The notes: generated by a model not told the origin, from the letters alone. 64,000 nucleotides of DNA from Ichthyophis bannanicus (GCA_033557465.1 CM066033.1:387693289-387757288); one strand, 5' to 3'. Positions 1-10,545 are shown, numbered from the stretch's first letter. Numbers and translations are program-made.

Positions 1-1783
1 AAATTGCCCAATTCATTACACATATTGTGAACCAATCTCTACAACAAGGAATCATGCCAACACCCCTTAAAAAATCACTTATAAGACCAATACTGAAAAA
101 CAAAGCACTCAAAAAGGACGATCCAACCTCTTACCGCCCAATTTCAAGTATTCCGTTCCTAGCCAAAACTATCGAAAAAACAGTTCAACTACAATTACAG
201 GACTATATTGACTCAAGAGAAGAACTAGACGACCAACAGTATGGTTTCCGGCAACACCACGGTGTTGAAACTCTACTTCTAGTACTTTTAGATAATCTAC
301 TCAAAGGACTAGAAGACAGGAAGAAAATGTATATATTACTATTTATAGATTTATCAGCTGCCTTTGATACAGTCCATCACAAAACACTCATTGACAGATT
401 GGCCTCTATGGGAATAACAGGAACAACATTGAAGTGGCTCACATCCTACTTAACAAACAGGATGCAGCAAGTTCTATTCAACGGCGAAAAAGCAAAAACA
501 TTTCCCCAAACCCAAGGAATTCCGCAAGGATCAGCGTTATCTTCTCTACTCTTCAACCTCTACATAAAACCGGTCTGCAATATATTTCGGAAGCACAAGA
601 TACAATACCATTTGTATGCCAATGATATAATGCTATACACACAATTGGACACAGAAAACCCAAACTACAATCATCTCGAGATCTGTCTAAAAGATATGCA
701 AATCTGGCTGCTGCAAAACAATATGTCCATAAACCATAAAAAGACAGAAGTAATGTACATCTCCCGAAATCAAAACTTCAAACCACCCCCAACAATAACA
801 ATGAACAACAACACTTCCTCGGTAAAGGAAGAGATAAAATACCTAGGAGTAATTCTTGACAGAAATTTAAAAATGGAAAAACACCTCCGATTAACTAACA
901 GAGCAATTTTCCACAAAATAAAGGTTATTCAACCCCTACGCAACATCCTCGACCACTCAGACTTCAGAACTGTTGCACAAACTCTGCTCATCTCGCACTT
1001 CGATTACTGTAACTCCATCCTTCAAGGCCTGCCTAAAAAAAAACTAAAGATCCTTCAAATGGCTCAAAACGTTTCAGCCAGAGTGATCATGAAGAAGAAA
1101 ATCGCTGAACACATCACACCAATATTAGCTGAACTACACTGGCTGCCCATAACCACCCGTATAAAATACAAACTACTAGTTACAACATTCAAACTCATAC
1201 ACAACATAGCACCGTCATACCTCAACAACCTCATAAACACTCAACCCCCTTCCAGAAATAGAAGAATTTGCAACGCAAACACCTTATGCATACCAACCAG
1301 TATCAGATCAGCCAAAGCCTGCACAAGTAAGCGAGCCTTCACGTACACAGCACCTACCATATGGAACCAACTACCAACAGACCTGAGGTCAGTTAACGAC
1401 TTGAAAGACTTTAGAAAAAAGTTGAAAACGCACCTCTTTAACAAAGTATACGATCCAACTTAAATATACCTAAGAGCCAAAATAAACACTCCTAAATTGG
1501 TAGTATAAATCACTTGTCTATAGAACCACCACAAGCATAGCCATAAGGCTCTTCTCATGTAAAAACTTGTATATATTCTCGTATATTGTATTTATGTTAC
1601 TCCTATATTGTATATATGTTACTCCTATACTGTAATTACATGGTAAATTCTAATGATTCTCACCCGAAAATCAAATGTAAATTTTTGACTCATTACAGAT
1701 GTAACCAATAGTTATGTTTGACGTGCAAGTTATCCGCTTCTGATCGCTGGAAGTAGCGGTATACAAATGAAAATAAATAAAAG
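1..1783 (+). mobile_element. L2-like LINE, 3' part (enters from left edge)
   Basis: This is the 3' half of a non-LTR retrotransposon: the reverse transcriptase and C-terminal region, then a 3' UTR. The UTR ends near 1,783 in an AT-rich tail (tatacaaatgaaaataaataaa) of the kind L2-type LINEs carry. The 5' half lies outside the window. Minus-strand CORE-SINE-like sequence abuts the tail. The UTR contains a short repeated stretch of Tatattgta/tgttactcc units at about 1,570-1,640. Confidence 0.85.
27..1463 (+). pseudogene. L2-like reverse transcriptase ORF2 fragment, open but with altered catalytic box
   Basis: The frame is open for 478 codons and reads as an L2/CR1-group reverse transcriptase. 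Early residues carry the SYRPIS block, then DLSAAFDTVHH (first catalytic Asp), then GIPQGSALSSLLFN, and a catalytic box reading YAND where the family has YADD. The C-terminus has the usual APTIWNQLP...LRS...LKTHLF ending. The YADD-to-YAND change removes one of the two adjacent catalytic aspartates, so this copy should be inactive even though no stop or frameshift is seen. The frame is probably open upstream of the first Met and off the left edge. Family assignment rests on motifs; L2 versus a close Jockey-group relative was not tested. Confidence 0.85.
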
Positions 1784-1789
1784 GCAAGT

Positions 1790-1915
1790 TACAAACAGGT
1801 ACAGCAGACATTTCCCTGTCCCCAGAGGGCTTAACATCTAAGCTGTATGTGAGGCAACCAAAGGTTAAATGAGTTACCAAGGTCACGAGGAGCCTCAGTG
1901 GAATTTGAACCCTAG
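1790..1915 (-). repeat. CORE-SINE/MIR-like fragment
   Basis: Read on the minus strand this contains GTTCAAATTCCACT, then GTGACCTTGGTAACTCATTTAACCTT and TTAGATGTTAAGCCCTCTGGGGACAGGG. That order matches the box B end and conserved core of MIR/CORE-type SINEs. The same sequence order recurs on the plus strand at about 5,440-5,610. Confidence 0.6.
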
Positions 1916-2449
1916 CTTCCCTCTTTTTTGGCCTGCTTCTCTAGATACTAAAATATTCCTCCATACTCTGTCCCTTTTCTCCCCATGTTCCTCTCCATCT
2001 CACTCTTTTTTCACTCTTCATCAAATTGCTGTCAATTTATTGGGACAAAATAGTAGCAGGGTGGGGCATAGTGAGTATGTGCTCTCCATCCCCTCAGCTG
2101 CTCTTTTTCCGTGGTGTGCATTTCCTTTGCAGTCAGGAAGCATGGGAAGGGGGGAAGAGGAGCATCCAGAGACTGGAAGTGACTGACAGTCATCCTTCTC
2201 ACTAATCTTATTGCTGGAGAGGAAGGATCATCAGCCTTTAAACATGGTAATGCTTCTTATGGGTTTTATCAGTGTCCCTTATTCTGGGGCTTCATCAGTG
2301 GTCAAGCTAAGGGAAAATGTGGCAGTGGAACTTGTGCCATTCTTGAAAGCTCACGTACTACTGCAGTATCTTTGGATAATGCTTACATCTCTATCCCACA
2401 AAATGTGTCAAAGTTTGCAGAGACTCCAGTATTCCCTATGAGGGGAGAG
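1916..2449. other. Unassigned sequence
   Basis: No gene or recognisable repeat is seen. Short open frames (for example 1,869-2,186) have no motif and no homologous copy elsewhere in the window. Confidence 0.5.
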
Positions 2450-2882
2450 CGGAAACATCTCTTCTATAAGACAACTCTCAGATCAGTTTTTCAAGCCATC
2501 ATAACACCCCATCTCGACTATGGCAGCATTCTCTATCAAGGGCTGTCAAAACAGCCATTATATCCACTCCAGCTAATGCAAAACACTGCTACTAGAATCC
2601 TAACAGGCATTTCAAGTCGTCAACACATAACACCAACTCTTAGAAGTCTGCACTGGTTCCCAATTGCTCAACAGATTAAACACAAGACCATAACCACCAT
2701 CCAGAAAATCCTTCATAATCTCTCCACTCCCAGTCTTGAGGATCAAATCTCAAGAGAATCCACAAGAAGACCCAGAAGACCAGCAAATCAGAATCTTCTG
2801 GTCATCCCTCCTTTCAAGACCAAATGTACGCAGCAGACAAGCAACAGAGCCTTCTCGCAATATGTCCCAACGATTTGGAACT
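2450..2882 (+). pseudogene. L2-like LINE fragment, part 1 (C-terminal reverse transcriptase region)
   Basis: In-frame text from about 2,455 reads through ITPHLDYGSILYQGL, LHWFPIAQQIKHK and YVPTIWN, the C-terminal landmarks of L2-type ORF2. It has no catalytic box, because the fragment starts downstream of it. The frame stops abruptly at TIWN, where the TG...CA repeat 2,883-4,377 has inserted. The remaining C-terminus is at 4,382. Confidence 0.85.
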
Positions 2883-2954
2883 TGTGATAAGGAAGCTTAT
2901 CAAAGCTCAGGGAGGAATGACAAAAGAGGAGAATTTACTCTGATCAATGGACCT

Positions 2955-3837
2955 GTGCTGGCAGGTTATAGAAATAAGACAGCTTATTTCCCTAAAAGAC
3001 TACATGTTCCAGAATGCACCAGTATGCAGAAAGTCCCTAGGGGAGCTAGAGTGGAAAAGCATGAGTCTAATCAGAGAAAGCATTATGTCATCTCTAATCA
3101 AACAGCCTCTAGGAGAAAGCTTAATCCAAAACATCTGAAGAGTGCAAGGGAGGAGTTGCAATCTAAGCCCTTTAAAACTAAAGGGGAATCTTCAGGAATT
3201 CAGAAGGAGAATGAGAACCAGAACAGAAGGAAGAACAACCGGAGCCTGAAGGAACAAGGACAAGGAAACAGACGGTCCAAGAGAGGAGCTCAGAGAAGTA
3301 CCTATGCCTGGAGAGATACCTGGGGGAAAGAACCTGCAGAGGATTGGAGAAAGCCAGAGTTCTGTGGATCCACAGCCAGGGACCCTCAAGCAACACCTAG
3401 GAAGAGGTCTGTTGCAGCTAAGGAGGAAAGGAGCCCAAATACCTCTTGGAGGATGTCTGGAGAAATGATCCTGAGGTCCAGAGATACCAACTGGAGGACA
3501 GGACACAGAAGCTCTATTGCTCTGGCCAGAATGCCAGAAAAAGCAGCCTGATGCTTGCCTGGATTCAGATAGGAACGGTGAACGTTTCTCTAGCTTTGAA
3601 CAGTGCAAACAGCAGGGAAACAGTTTCTCTCCGTATAGAGGTCAGTTCCTAAAGCCCTCTGAGTCAGACGGAGAAACTGAATCTATGCAATTTCATGAGC
3701 AAGGTTTAATATCTGATACAGAGGATGATTATATGGACTGTTCTTTGAGTAGTTGTTATTTTAGGAAAGTCCTAAATATAAGAGAAAACATCAAAAGGAA
3801 ACATTCTAAGTATTGGCTTCCCATAAAGTTTTGTTGA
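2955..3837 (+). pseudogene. Charged ORF of the TG...CA repeat, frameshifted copy
   Basis: Unrecognised protein. The frame runs from a GTG at 2,955 (the other copy has ATG here) to a stop at 3,551. It then continues in the next frame, 3,517-3,837, so one frameshift separates two homologous halves. Aligned to the ORF at 48,884-49,738 it shares blocks such as PKRL..PECT, RRSK(R/K)GAQ(R/G)STYA, SRD(T/S)(N/D)WR(T/A)GHRS and QGNSF, and an acidic tail with MDC. The N-terminal two thirds is rich in Arg, Lys, Gln and Ser; the C-terminus is acidic. No known domain was identified. Confidence 0.55.
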
Positions 3838-4140
3838 AAAGAAAAAGCTTTTGGGAAAGTTTTGCACGTGTGCTGAAATCAAGCTACTGATTGCAGTTAA
3901 TTGTCACCTGCTGGTAGAGGAGAGCCCAGCATAAGCCGTGCACCCGTGGGATTTAAAAGTTCTTTTCTGTATGGAGAAAGTGAGTTATGTTTTTGTATAA
4001 AGAAGTTTTCCTCTTTGATTTGTTTTATCCTCAACACTGCTAAGAAGTTTATTAGCAGTGACTGTAAGAAAGCCTTTCTGTTCCATAAAGGACTTTGATT
4101 CTTATTTGCTTAAGTTATTTCAGTTGCCTTATATATGTTG

Positions 4141-4146
4141 AATAAA
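4141..4146 (+). terminator. AATAAA polyadenylation signal in TG...CA repeat copy 1
   Basis: AATAAA sits 231 bp before the 3' end. The equivalent position in copy 2 (50,123) also has AATAAA, followed in both by a block resembling GTTAC(C/T)(A/)AGCATATCTGTGTG. This fits an R-U5 boundary of an LTR. Confidence 0.5.
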
Positions 4147-4381
4147 CCCTGGAGAAGTTATCTGGATGGTGTTACCAAGCATATCTGTGTGTGGGATATT
4201 CACCCCATAAATAAATTCTAATTTTGCCTTACACTCGACCAACTACAAGAGTCTTCATTATTTTAAAAAGGCAGGCTTTGTGTGAATGGACTTCAATAAC
4301 CACAATCCTTTGCAAGACAGTTAATTTACATACTTGTCAAGATGGTGGTACCTTCATAACAAGCACCCCCTTTTACAAACT

Positions 4382-4655
4382 CCCTACCTGAAGCCATCAG
4401 ATCTGTTCAATCTACTCAAGACATAAAGAAGCTATTAAAAATGCACCTCTTCAAAGAACACTTTGGGCCTAATGACATTACCTAAATGTATATACCACTA
4501 CCACCCACCCACCGTTGATTGCATTATAACCCCCATATTTAATTCCTTTGTTATTTATAAACAAATCTCTTGAGATTATGTGCTGTTCAGTGTAAACCAC
4601 ATTGGATCAAATATGGTATATAAAAAACTGTTATATAAATAAATAGAATTTGGTG
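4382..4655 (+). pseudogene. L2-like LINE fragment, part 2 (C-terminus and 3' UTR)
   Basis: Continues the ORF broken at 2,882: LPEAIRS...MHLFKEHFG, then a stop, then a 3' UTR with CAGTGTAAACCACATTGGATC...GGTATATAA and an AT-rich tail (ataaataaatag). This tail form recurs at about 33,780 and 55,620, and inverted at 58,790. Confidence 0.85.
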
Positions 4656-5390
4656 CAAATTTTATTTATTTATATAAATCCCCCCCCCCCCCCGGTCCAA
4701 TGGAATAAGTTCAAATTAAGGGCCCACAAGCAACAATTTCAGAAAGGGTCTCCTGATATGGAGGGGGGGTGTCTGCCTTAGAATATACAGTTGCAGGTGG
4801 GCTTTCTTCTTACTCTGGCTGCTTGGGGTGGAATTTATACCATTGTCTAAATTGCTTTTCACAAGAGACTTAAGAGAACATTTTTATCACCCATCCCAGG
4901 ATATTTGCTCCAAAGGGATTCCACCATGACGTTCTAACCTTGTCCAGCTCTGCTTTCCAGTCTTGCACATGAGCACCATAATCTTAAATCTGGCCCCGAA
5001 GAAGCCTGCATTGTCAGTGGTTTATCTCATTTATGTTCAACAATATTTCACAAACAGCAGAATATCCAGACCAAGCAGAAAGCAAGAACAATAGCTACAT
5101 TCTAAAGGATCTTTTCATGCTATGAAGAAGTGAAAAATATAATTTTCTCAATTAGCTATCTCTGTGTCTGCAAATAATTTCTTAGCCTTAATACATCTAT
5201 TTATTTATTCATTCAATAAAGGTGATTTTGTCTGAAATTGCCAGGCTAATCTGCTGGAAAATATTTTGAACTAAATTAAGTCATCAAGCAAGTTTCAGAT
5301 GATATCTTTCTATTGGATTAGCAATACATTTGTGATTAGTGTAATTCTCAAGAATCACAGAGCTGCCAAGTTACCCAATTCTAAGAGGGA
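4656..5390. other. Unassigned sequence with a poly-C run
   Basis: No gene is seen. A run of 14 C lies at 4,681-4,694, just after the L2 tail. The rest is AT-rich and unplaced. Confidence 0.5.
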
Positions 5391-5610
5391 TTTTTAGGCC
5401 AGTCCTGAAATTCAGGCTATTCTACCTGAGAATCCAGAGTTCAAATTCCACTACCACTCCTTGTGATCTTTGGCAAGTTGCTTAACCTTCCATTACTTGA
5501 GGTACAAACTTAGATGGTACGCCCACTGGGAACAGGAACATGCCTGCTATAGTTGAATGTACGTTGCCTTGAACGACGACTGGAAAAGGTGTGGCTAAAT
5601 GCAAAAATCC
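5391..5610 (+). repeat. CORE-SINE/MIR-like element
   Basis: Contains GAGTTCAAATTCCACTACC, then GTGATCTTTGGCAAGTTGCTTAACC and the tail text ACGTTGCCTTGAACGACGACTGGAAAAGGTGTGGC. The first is a box B-like and core motif order known from MIR/CORE-SINEs. The tail resembles LINE-derived SINE tails. The tRNA-like head is not clear. Confidence 0.6.
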
Positions 5611-5889
5611 AGACCCATTATGGAACTTAGGTTCCTCTCTACCTGCTTTAATGTTTTACTGTTTTTACCTCAATCACTACCACTGAAAGACTGTTTCCAA
5701 GCATTCACCATGCTTTCTGTGCAGAAACACTTCTGATATTTCTCCTGAGTCTATTCACATGACCCCTTGTTCAGAAAGTTCTTCAGAAAACCTTTTGCTT
5801 TTTATGTTTGCTGTATATCTCTGAGGCTTTTGAATGCCCTTTGATAAATTTCCCAAATTCCGCTCATCTCCTCTTCTCTAGTGCGCTTG

Positions 5890-5980
5890 TCCAAATTCAG
5901 TCCTAGAGGGCCACAAAGAGGCCATATTTTCAGGATATCCCTAATGAATATGCATGAGAGAGATTTACATTCATACAGTA
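5890..5980. repeat. Half of a palindromic hAT-type MITE
   Basis: The text CAGTCCTAGAGGGCCAC...TTTTCAGGATATCCCTAATGAATATGCATGAGAG matches one arm of the palindromic MITEs seen complete at about 24,500, 36,720, 57,085 and 62,339. Only one arm remains here, next to the Harbinger relic. Confidence 0.6.
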
Positions 5981-5987
5981 TTTAGGA

Positions 5988-6428
5988 CTAAGTCCAAATT
6001 CCTAGACCTTGCTGATAAGCAGTGCCTCACCAGGTTTTCCTTTGACGAGGTAGCCACCCACCATCTCTGCCAGGAGCTAAATCCGCCCCTCTGCTCTGCA
6101 GCACAGAAGGGCCAGCCCATGCCAGTCCATTTCAAAGTCACCATAGTCCTCACCTTCTTTACCACTGATAGTTTCCAATCCATATTGGCAGACAGCTAGT
6201 TAGCCATCTTGCCCACATCACAGATTATATATCCTTCCCTCAGACTGTGTAGCAGAAGCAGGTAACCATGACCCAAGTATTTGATGTGGCCAGATTCCCA
6301 TCTATATCGGGAGTCATTGATTCTATGCATGTGGCCATCAGGCATCCATGAGGGAGGGAGTTTACATATCATAACAGAAAAGCATTTCATGCACTAATCA
6401 TGTAGGTGGTCTGCAATGCACAGGGAGA
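5988..6428 (+). pseudogene. PIF/Harbinger (HARBI1-like) transposase relic, N-terminal part
   Basis: Reads FLDLADKQCLTRFSFDEV...LTFFTTDSFQSILAD, matching the N-terminal helical region of Harbinger transposases. After a frame change it reads FPSISGVIDSMHVAI...REFTYHNRKAFHALIM.VVCNAQG. The Asp in GVIDSMHVAI corresponds to the first catalytic Asp. It has internal stops (for example after HVAIRHP). A CR1 has inserted right after the VVCNAQG text; the frame resumes at 8,154. Confidence 0.75.
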
Positions 6429-8147
6429 ACATAAGATATGCCATACTGGGTTAGACCAAGGTCCATCAAGCCCAATATCCTGTTTCCAACAGTGGCCAAT
6501 CTACGTCATACGTACCTAGCACTTTCCCCAAAAGACACAGGTTCCGCAATGCTTGTACTGGGTCAAGCATTGATATCCTGGGTCCCTTCTTAATAATGGT
6601 TTATGGACCTTTCCTCCAGGAACTTGTCCAAACCTTTTTTAAACCCAGCTACACTAACAGCCTTTACTACATCCTCCGGTAACAAATTCCAGAGTTTGAT
6701 TACACGTTGAGTGAAAAAATATTTTCCTTTATTAGTCTTAAATAGTTTACCCTGTAGCTTCATTGCATGTCCCCTAGTCTTTCTATATTCTGATAACGTA
6801 AACAGTTGATCTACGTTTACCCGTTCCACTCCGTTCATTAATTTATAGACTTCTATCATATCTCCCCTCAGCTGTCTCTTTTCCAGGTTAAAGAGCCCTA
6901 ACCTTTTTAGCCTTTCTTCATAGGAGTATCCTTCCATCCCCTTTACCATTTTGGTGGCTCGTCTCTGAACTTTTTCTAATAACGCTATATCCTTTTTAAG
7001 ATACGGCAACCAGAATTGCACACAATATTCAAGGTGCAGTCTCACCATGGAACGGTATAGAGGCATTATAATATCTTTTGTTTTATTTTCCATTCCTTTC
7101 TTTATGATACCTAGCATTCTATTTGCTCTCTTGGCTGCCGCTGCACACTGGGCCGAGGGTTTTAACATGTTATCCACAATGACGCCTAAATCTTTTTCCT
7201 GGGTGGTGGTTCCTAATGTGGAACCTTGCATTGTGTAACCATAGTTTGGGTTGTTCTTCCCTAGGTGCATAACTTTGCACTTGTCCACATTAAATTTCAT
7301 CTGCCATTTTGATGCCCAGTCTTCCAATTTATCAAGATCCTCTTGCAATTTTCCACAATCTTCTTGGGTTTTAACAACTTTAAATAGTTTTGTGTCATCT
7401 GCAAATTTGATAACCTCACTCGTTATTCCACTTTCCAGGTCATTTATGAATATGTCAAAAAGCAGCGGACCCAGCACAGATCCCTGGGGTACACCACTAT
7501 TCACCTTTCTCCATTGGGAAAATTGGCCATTTAGCCCTACCCTCTGCTATCTTTTAACCAGTTCCTGATCCACAGTAGTACACTGCCTCCTATCCCATGA
7601 CTCTTTAGTTTTGCCAAAAGTCTCTGATGAGGGACCTTGTCAAAGGCTTTCTGAAAGTCCAGATACACTATATCAACCGACTCACCTTTGTCCACCTATT
7701 TATTCACACTTTCAAAAAAACATAACAGATTAGTAAGACAAGATCTTCCTTGTCTAAAGCCATGTTGGCTGTCTCCCATTAGGCCATGACTATCTAGAAG
7801 CTGAGTAATTTTATTCTTTATGATGGTTTCTACCATTTTTCCCGGTACTGACGTGAGGCTCACTGGTCTGTAGTTTCCCAGATCACCCCTCAAACCCTTT
7901 TTAAAATTGGTTTTACATTGGCGATCCACCAATCTTCAGGTATTAGAGCTGATTTTAATGATAGTTCACAGATTACTAATAGCAGGTCTGCAATCTCATA
8001 TTTCAGTTCTTTCAACACCCTTGGATGTATACCATCCGGCCCAGGTGATTTGCTACTCTTCAGTTTATCTAATAGTTGTAATACATCTTCCCGATGTATC
8101 GATATTTCCTTCAATTCTTCTGCACCTTTAAATACCACTTCAGTCAT
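6429..8147 (-). mobile_element. 5'-truncated CR1-type LINE
   Basis: A minus-strand CR1 whose 3' UTR lies at the left: the motif ATACTGGGTTAGACCAAGGTCCATCAAGCCCA, seen also at 43,350, precedes the coding part. It is flanked by the 6-bp direct repeat GGGAGA (6,423-6,428 and 8,148-8,153). Excising it restores the Harbinger frame. The 5' end is truncated in the reverse transcriptase region just after the fingers (KSPGPDGIHPRVLKEL). Sequence is close to the longer CR1 at 43,319-45,895, so it is of the same subfamily. Confidence 0.88.
6590..8147 (-). pseudogene. CR1 ORF2 fragment, frameshifted
   Basis: Three minus-strand open pieces carry parts of the CR1 reverse transcriptase. The first (8,147-7,890) holds SSKSPGPDGIHPRVLKEL. 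The second (7,932-7,696) holds NYRPVSLTSVPGKMVE and QHGFRQGRSC. The third (7,504-6,590) holds SGVPQGSVLGPLLFDIFIND, IKFADDTKLF and the C-terminal region. The FADD catalytic box is intact, but at least two frame breaks lie between the pieces, and a few codons are lost near 7,690 and 7,550. Confidence 0.85.
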
Positions 8148-8153
8148 GGGAGA

Positions 8154-8790
8154 TATAACTGATGTGTTTCTAAAGTTCCCTGGCTCCTGCTATGATATGC
8201 CCTGACCCACTCTGGCATGTACGAGAGATTTGTGAATAGACAAATCACCTGAGACTGCCTGCTAGGTAAGCCCTGCAGTGGCACCTAGACATGCACGTGC
8301 TAGGAGGTCTCAGTGGTCCCTGGAAGCAACAACCCCTAAAAAGAACACATGGTTGAAGTGCCTATGCACCAGCACTAATAACCTGGCTCTTTGCTCTAAT
8401 CTTTTCTTGCTCTCCCCATACAAGAGATAGAGGTTACCCTCTAAGGAGGTGACTCATGACCTCTATTGTTGCACCCCAGACAGATGGAGAGGAGAGTACA
8501 AAGGGCACACAGATGCACCTGCTCCATCACTAAAAGGACCTTTGGCCTGCTGAAGAGCCACTTCAAGAGCCTGGACCCTTCTAAGGGAGAACTCTACAGC
8601 CCAGCCAAGCTTTGCCAAATATTCACTGCATGCTGCACAATCTGGCAATTAGGTGGCGACAATCTCTGCTCAAAGGAGTGCAGATGGTAGACCGTGACAT
8701 AGAAGATGATGCAGAAGCCCTGAGACAGGAGAACACAGCCCATCCACACCAGCTCAGCATCACTACAAGAAATGAGCTGATATACAGGCA
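8154..8790 (+). pseudogene. PIF/Harbinger (HARBI1-like) transposase relic, C-terminal part
   Basis: Immediately after the CR1 it reads ITDVFLKFPGSCYDM, matching the second catalytic block (family form PGSxHDS; the Asp is kept in CYDM). Then SGMYERF and CLLG are followed by GTAAGC, a plausible 5' splice site. A second piece, after a CACCCCAG acceptor near 8,476, reads RVQRAH...SITKRTFGLLKSHFKSLD and MLHNLAIRWR, the Glu/C-terminal block (family form VIERTFG), with K where the catalytic Glu would be. Interrupted by stops and frame changes. Confidence 0.75.
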
Positions 8791-9420
8791 GTGAAGATCA
8801 GTGCTTAAATAGACAGAAACAAATACTTTACATGCAAGCACAAAAACAATCACCTCCACTCCAACCCCCCTAGCCATCACCAGACCTACTTCCCATGCCC
8901 ATCTCAGCCTCATCTTCCCCTAACAGCTCCCACCCCTCAACAACCCATTGCCCTTCCACCACCCACCTCTACATCACCAGCCCATTGACCACCCTCTCCA
9001 ACCCCTATCCCCCCTGCCACATCTTTCAGGATGAAAAATTAGTGAGGAAAATTTATTTTTAACTTGTCCCCTGCCTCTTTGCTCTTTCTCAACCACCCTC
9101 AGCTCCTGACTGTGCATAGATAGACGTGATGGTGTACTGCAGGCCTGGACACATTTTCTTGGAATCCAGGAGCCTGCCTAAAAACCTATGAACTGGCCGC
9201 CGAAACCTAGGTCACAATGCATGCCCCCATCCCCCAAAAAGATGTATTGCAGTTACTTTTTTGGATGTTAGGGCCTGATTTACTAAGACTCTTTTCCCAT
9301 TTTCTACTGGAAGAAGCTTAGTATATCAGGCATTTAATTGGCTGCTGCACAGTGCTAACATAAGGCAGTGGTCACACTTCTCTTTCCTCTCCCACCACAC
9401 CCACTGACCCTTTAAGCTAC
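8791..9420. other. Unassigned sequence with a short Harbinger-like inverted pair
   Basis: C-rich sequence at 8,860-9,020 without a gene. At 9,271-9,333 GGGCCTGATTTACTAAG faces CTTAGTATATCAGGC, an inverted pair resembling Harbinger termini, possibly the end of the relic at 5,988-8,790. No matching left end was found. Confidence 0.4.
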
Positions 9421-9421
9421 A

Positions 9422-9577
9422 CATGTGTGTGCGGTGTGGAGGCAGGGTGCCTATGTGAGGGTGGTGTGGAGGTAGAGTACATGTGTGTATGGTACAGAGG
9501 TGGGATGTCTGTGTCTGTGTGTGGTGCAGAGGTGGGGTACTTGCGCGTGCGTGTGTGTATGGTGCTGTGGTGGGAGA
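9422..9577 (+). repeat. TG-rich minisatellite, about 30 bp period
   Basis: About five imperfect units built around CATGTGTGTGxGGTGxxGAGGxxGGGTxC. Open frames across it on both strands are by-products of the repeat. A C-rich stretch follows at 9,640-9,760. Confidence 0.7.
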
Positions 9578-9816
9578 GGGGTGTACTTTCTGCACATATA
9601 TATTGTGCCCCTTACTTCCCATGCATTCATCACGTCACCCTCCAACCCCTTGCACTGTTCCCTCCCCCCTACTCCAACCCTTCTCCTGCTGTTTCTCCCC
9701 CCCCCCTGCCCCCATTTCCCTTTCCAGACTCTCTCCTCCTTGCCCTTATCCCTGCCCTCCATTCCCTCACCCCACCATTAATTATTCAATGGCACACGTT
9801 GTATTTTGAGCAAACA

Positions 9817-10150
9817 GGAATGAGGCAAAGAAAGACTCTACCCTTCAATAGTTGAAATACAGCTTTATTAAATCAGACCTCTATGCTGGCAGTGTTTTGC
9901 CAATACTGCCTTCTTCAGGAGATTCAAACCTCCAACAGATAAAAGATAAAACACAACATTAAAATCATGAATAGGGTGTCAATAAAATACATAAATATAA
10001 CATAAAGGGTTAAAACCTATTAATTATAACTTATAAAATCATAGTAAAGAATAGCCATATACATTAGGAACATCTAAGTAGTCAACATCCAGCCTTCAAA
10101 AGGGTACTAGATCGGACAACAATGCATATCCATGTGGTGGAAACAAGGGA
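9817..10150 (-). mobile_element. Penelope-like pseudo-LTR piece, inverted
   Basis: The reverse complement matches 41,290-42,980 once the hAT and mariner insertions there are removed. The shared run starts at TTTCCACC...CATTGTTGTCC(A/G)ATCTAGTACCC and goes on through ACTTAGATGTT(T/C)CTAATGTATATGG to ATTTCAACTATTGAAGGG and CCTGTTTGCTC. It lies next to, and opposite in direction to, a Penelope reverse transcriptase fragment. Inverted pseudo-LTR pieces are a known habit of Penelope-like elements. Assignment to Penelope rests on this adjacency. Confidence 0.55.
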
Positions 10151-10223
10151 TTCATGCCACATACAAATTCCTGAAAGCTTTTCGGGATACCATTCTGATT
10201 TAACTCTTGTTACATTAGATATA
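10151..10223 (+). pseudogene. Penelope-like reverse transcriptase, 5' fragment
   Basis: Read in frame it gives RDSCHIQIPESFSGYHSD and LVTLDI, the block that precedes SLYTNIP in Penelope reverse transcriptases. The frame is cut exactly after LDI by element E1 (10,224-31,822) and continues at 31,826 as VSLYTNVPQEAAL. The ATA codon is duplicated on both sides of E1. Confidence 0.75.
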
Positions 10224-10545
10224 GGGGTATGTTTACTAAACTGCGGTAACGTAACAGCGTCTATGGTAACGCACATTAAGTAACGTTAACACACGTTAAC
10301 ATAACGTTAACGCATGTTAATGTTACCTAACGTGCGTTAACGTTACATAACGTGCGTAAACCTTACCGACTGCTTTAAGGACCAGTGAGGGGTGGAGAGA
10401 GGGCAGAGAGAAGGGGTCAATGGGCGGGGAGAGGCCCCTGCTACACTAACGCATTGATCTTAAGGCCAGAACATTACCGAGAGTGAAAACCTCGCGTTAG
10501 AGGTACATGTGCAGGGGAGAGAAACCATTTCAGTCAGCATTGTAC
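10224..10545 (+). repeat. E1 'B' end subterminal region
   Basis: Terminal repeat, then a CpG-rich stretch of repeated ACGTTAAC-type units (TAACGTTAACACACGTTAAC and similar, 10,260-10,350). Next come GTCAATGGGCGG, GAGTGAAAACCTCGCGTTAGAG and GGGAGAGAAACCATTT. The last three blocks recur in the same order at the B ends of E2 (inverted, 26,260-26,400), E3 (35,590-35,715), E4 (inverted, 58,385-58,510) and E5 (60,415-60,545). Confidence 0.75.

Larger units (their letters stand above)
2883..4377 (+). mobile_element. 1,495 bp TG...CA repeat, candidate solo LTR (copy 1)
   Basis: It begins TGTGATAAGGAAGCTTATC, ends AAGCACCCCCTTTTACA, and is flanked by the 4-bp direct repeat AACT (2,879-2,882 and 4,378-4,381). 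Removing the insert and one AACT restores the L2 reading frame across the join, so both ends are certain to the base. A second copy with the same ends and its own 4-bp repeat lies at 48,814-50,362. TG...CA ends, a 4-bp duplication and an internal AATAAA (4,141) are typical of LTRs. No primer-binding site, gag or pol is present, so this would be a solo LTR. It encodes a long charged ORF. Confidence 0.8.

Noticed and set aside
2736..2954. Treating the L2 and TG...CA repeat frames as one fused protein
   Set aside because: The fusion is an accident of the insertion: the AACT duplication and the L2 continuation at 4,382 show two separate elements.
9427..9855. 142-codon frame in the TG-rich minisatellite
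   Set aside because: Low-complexity repeat translation on both strands.
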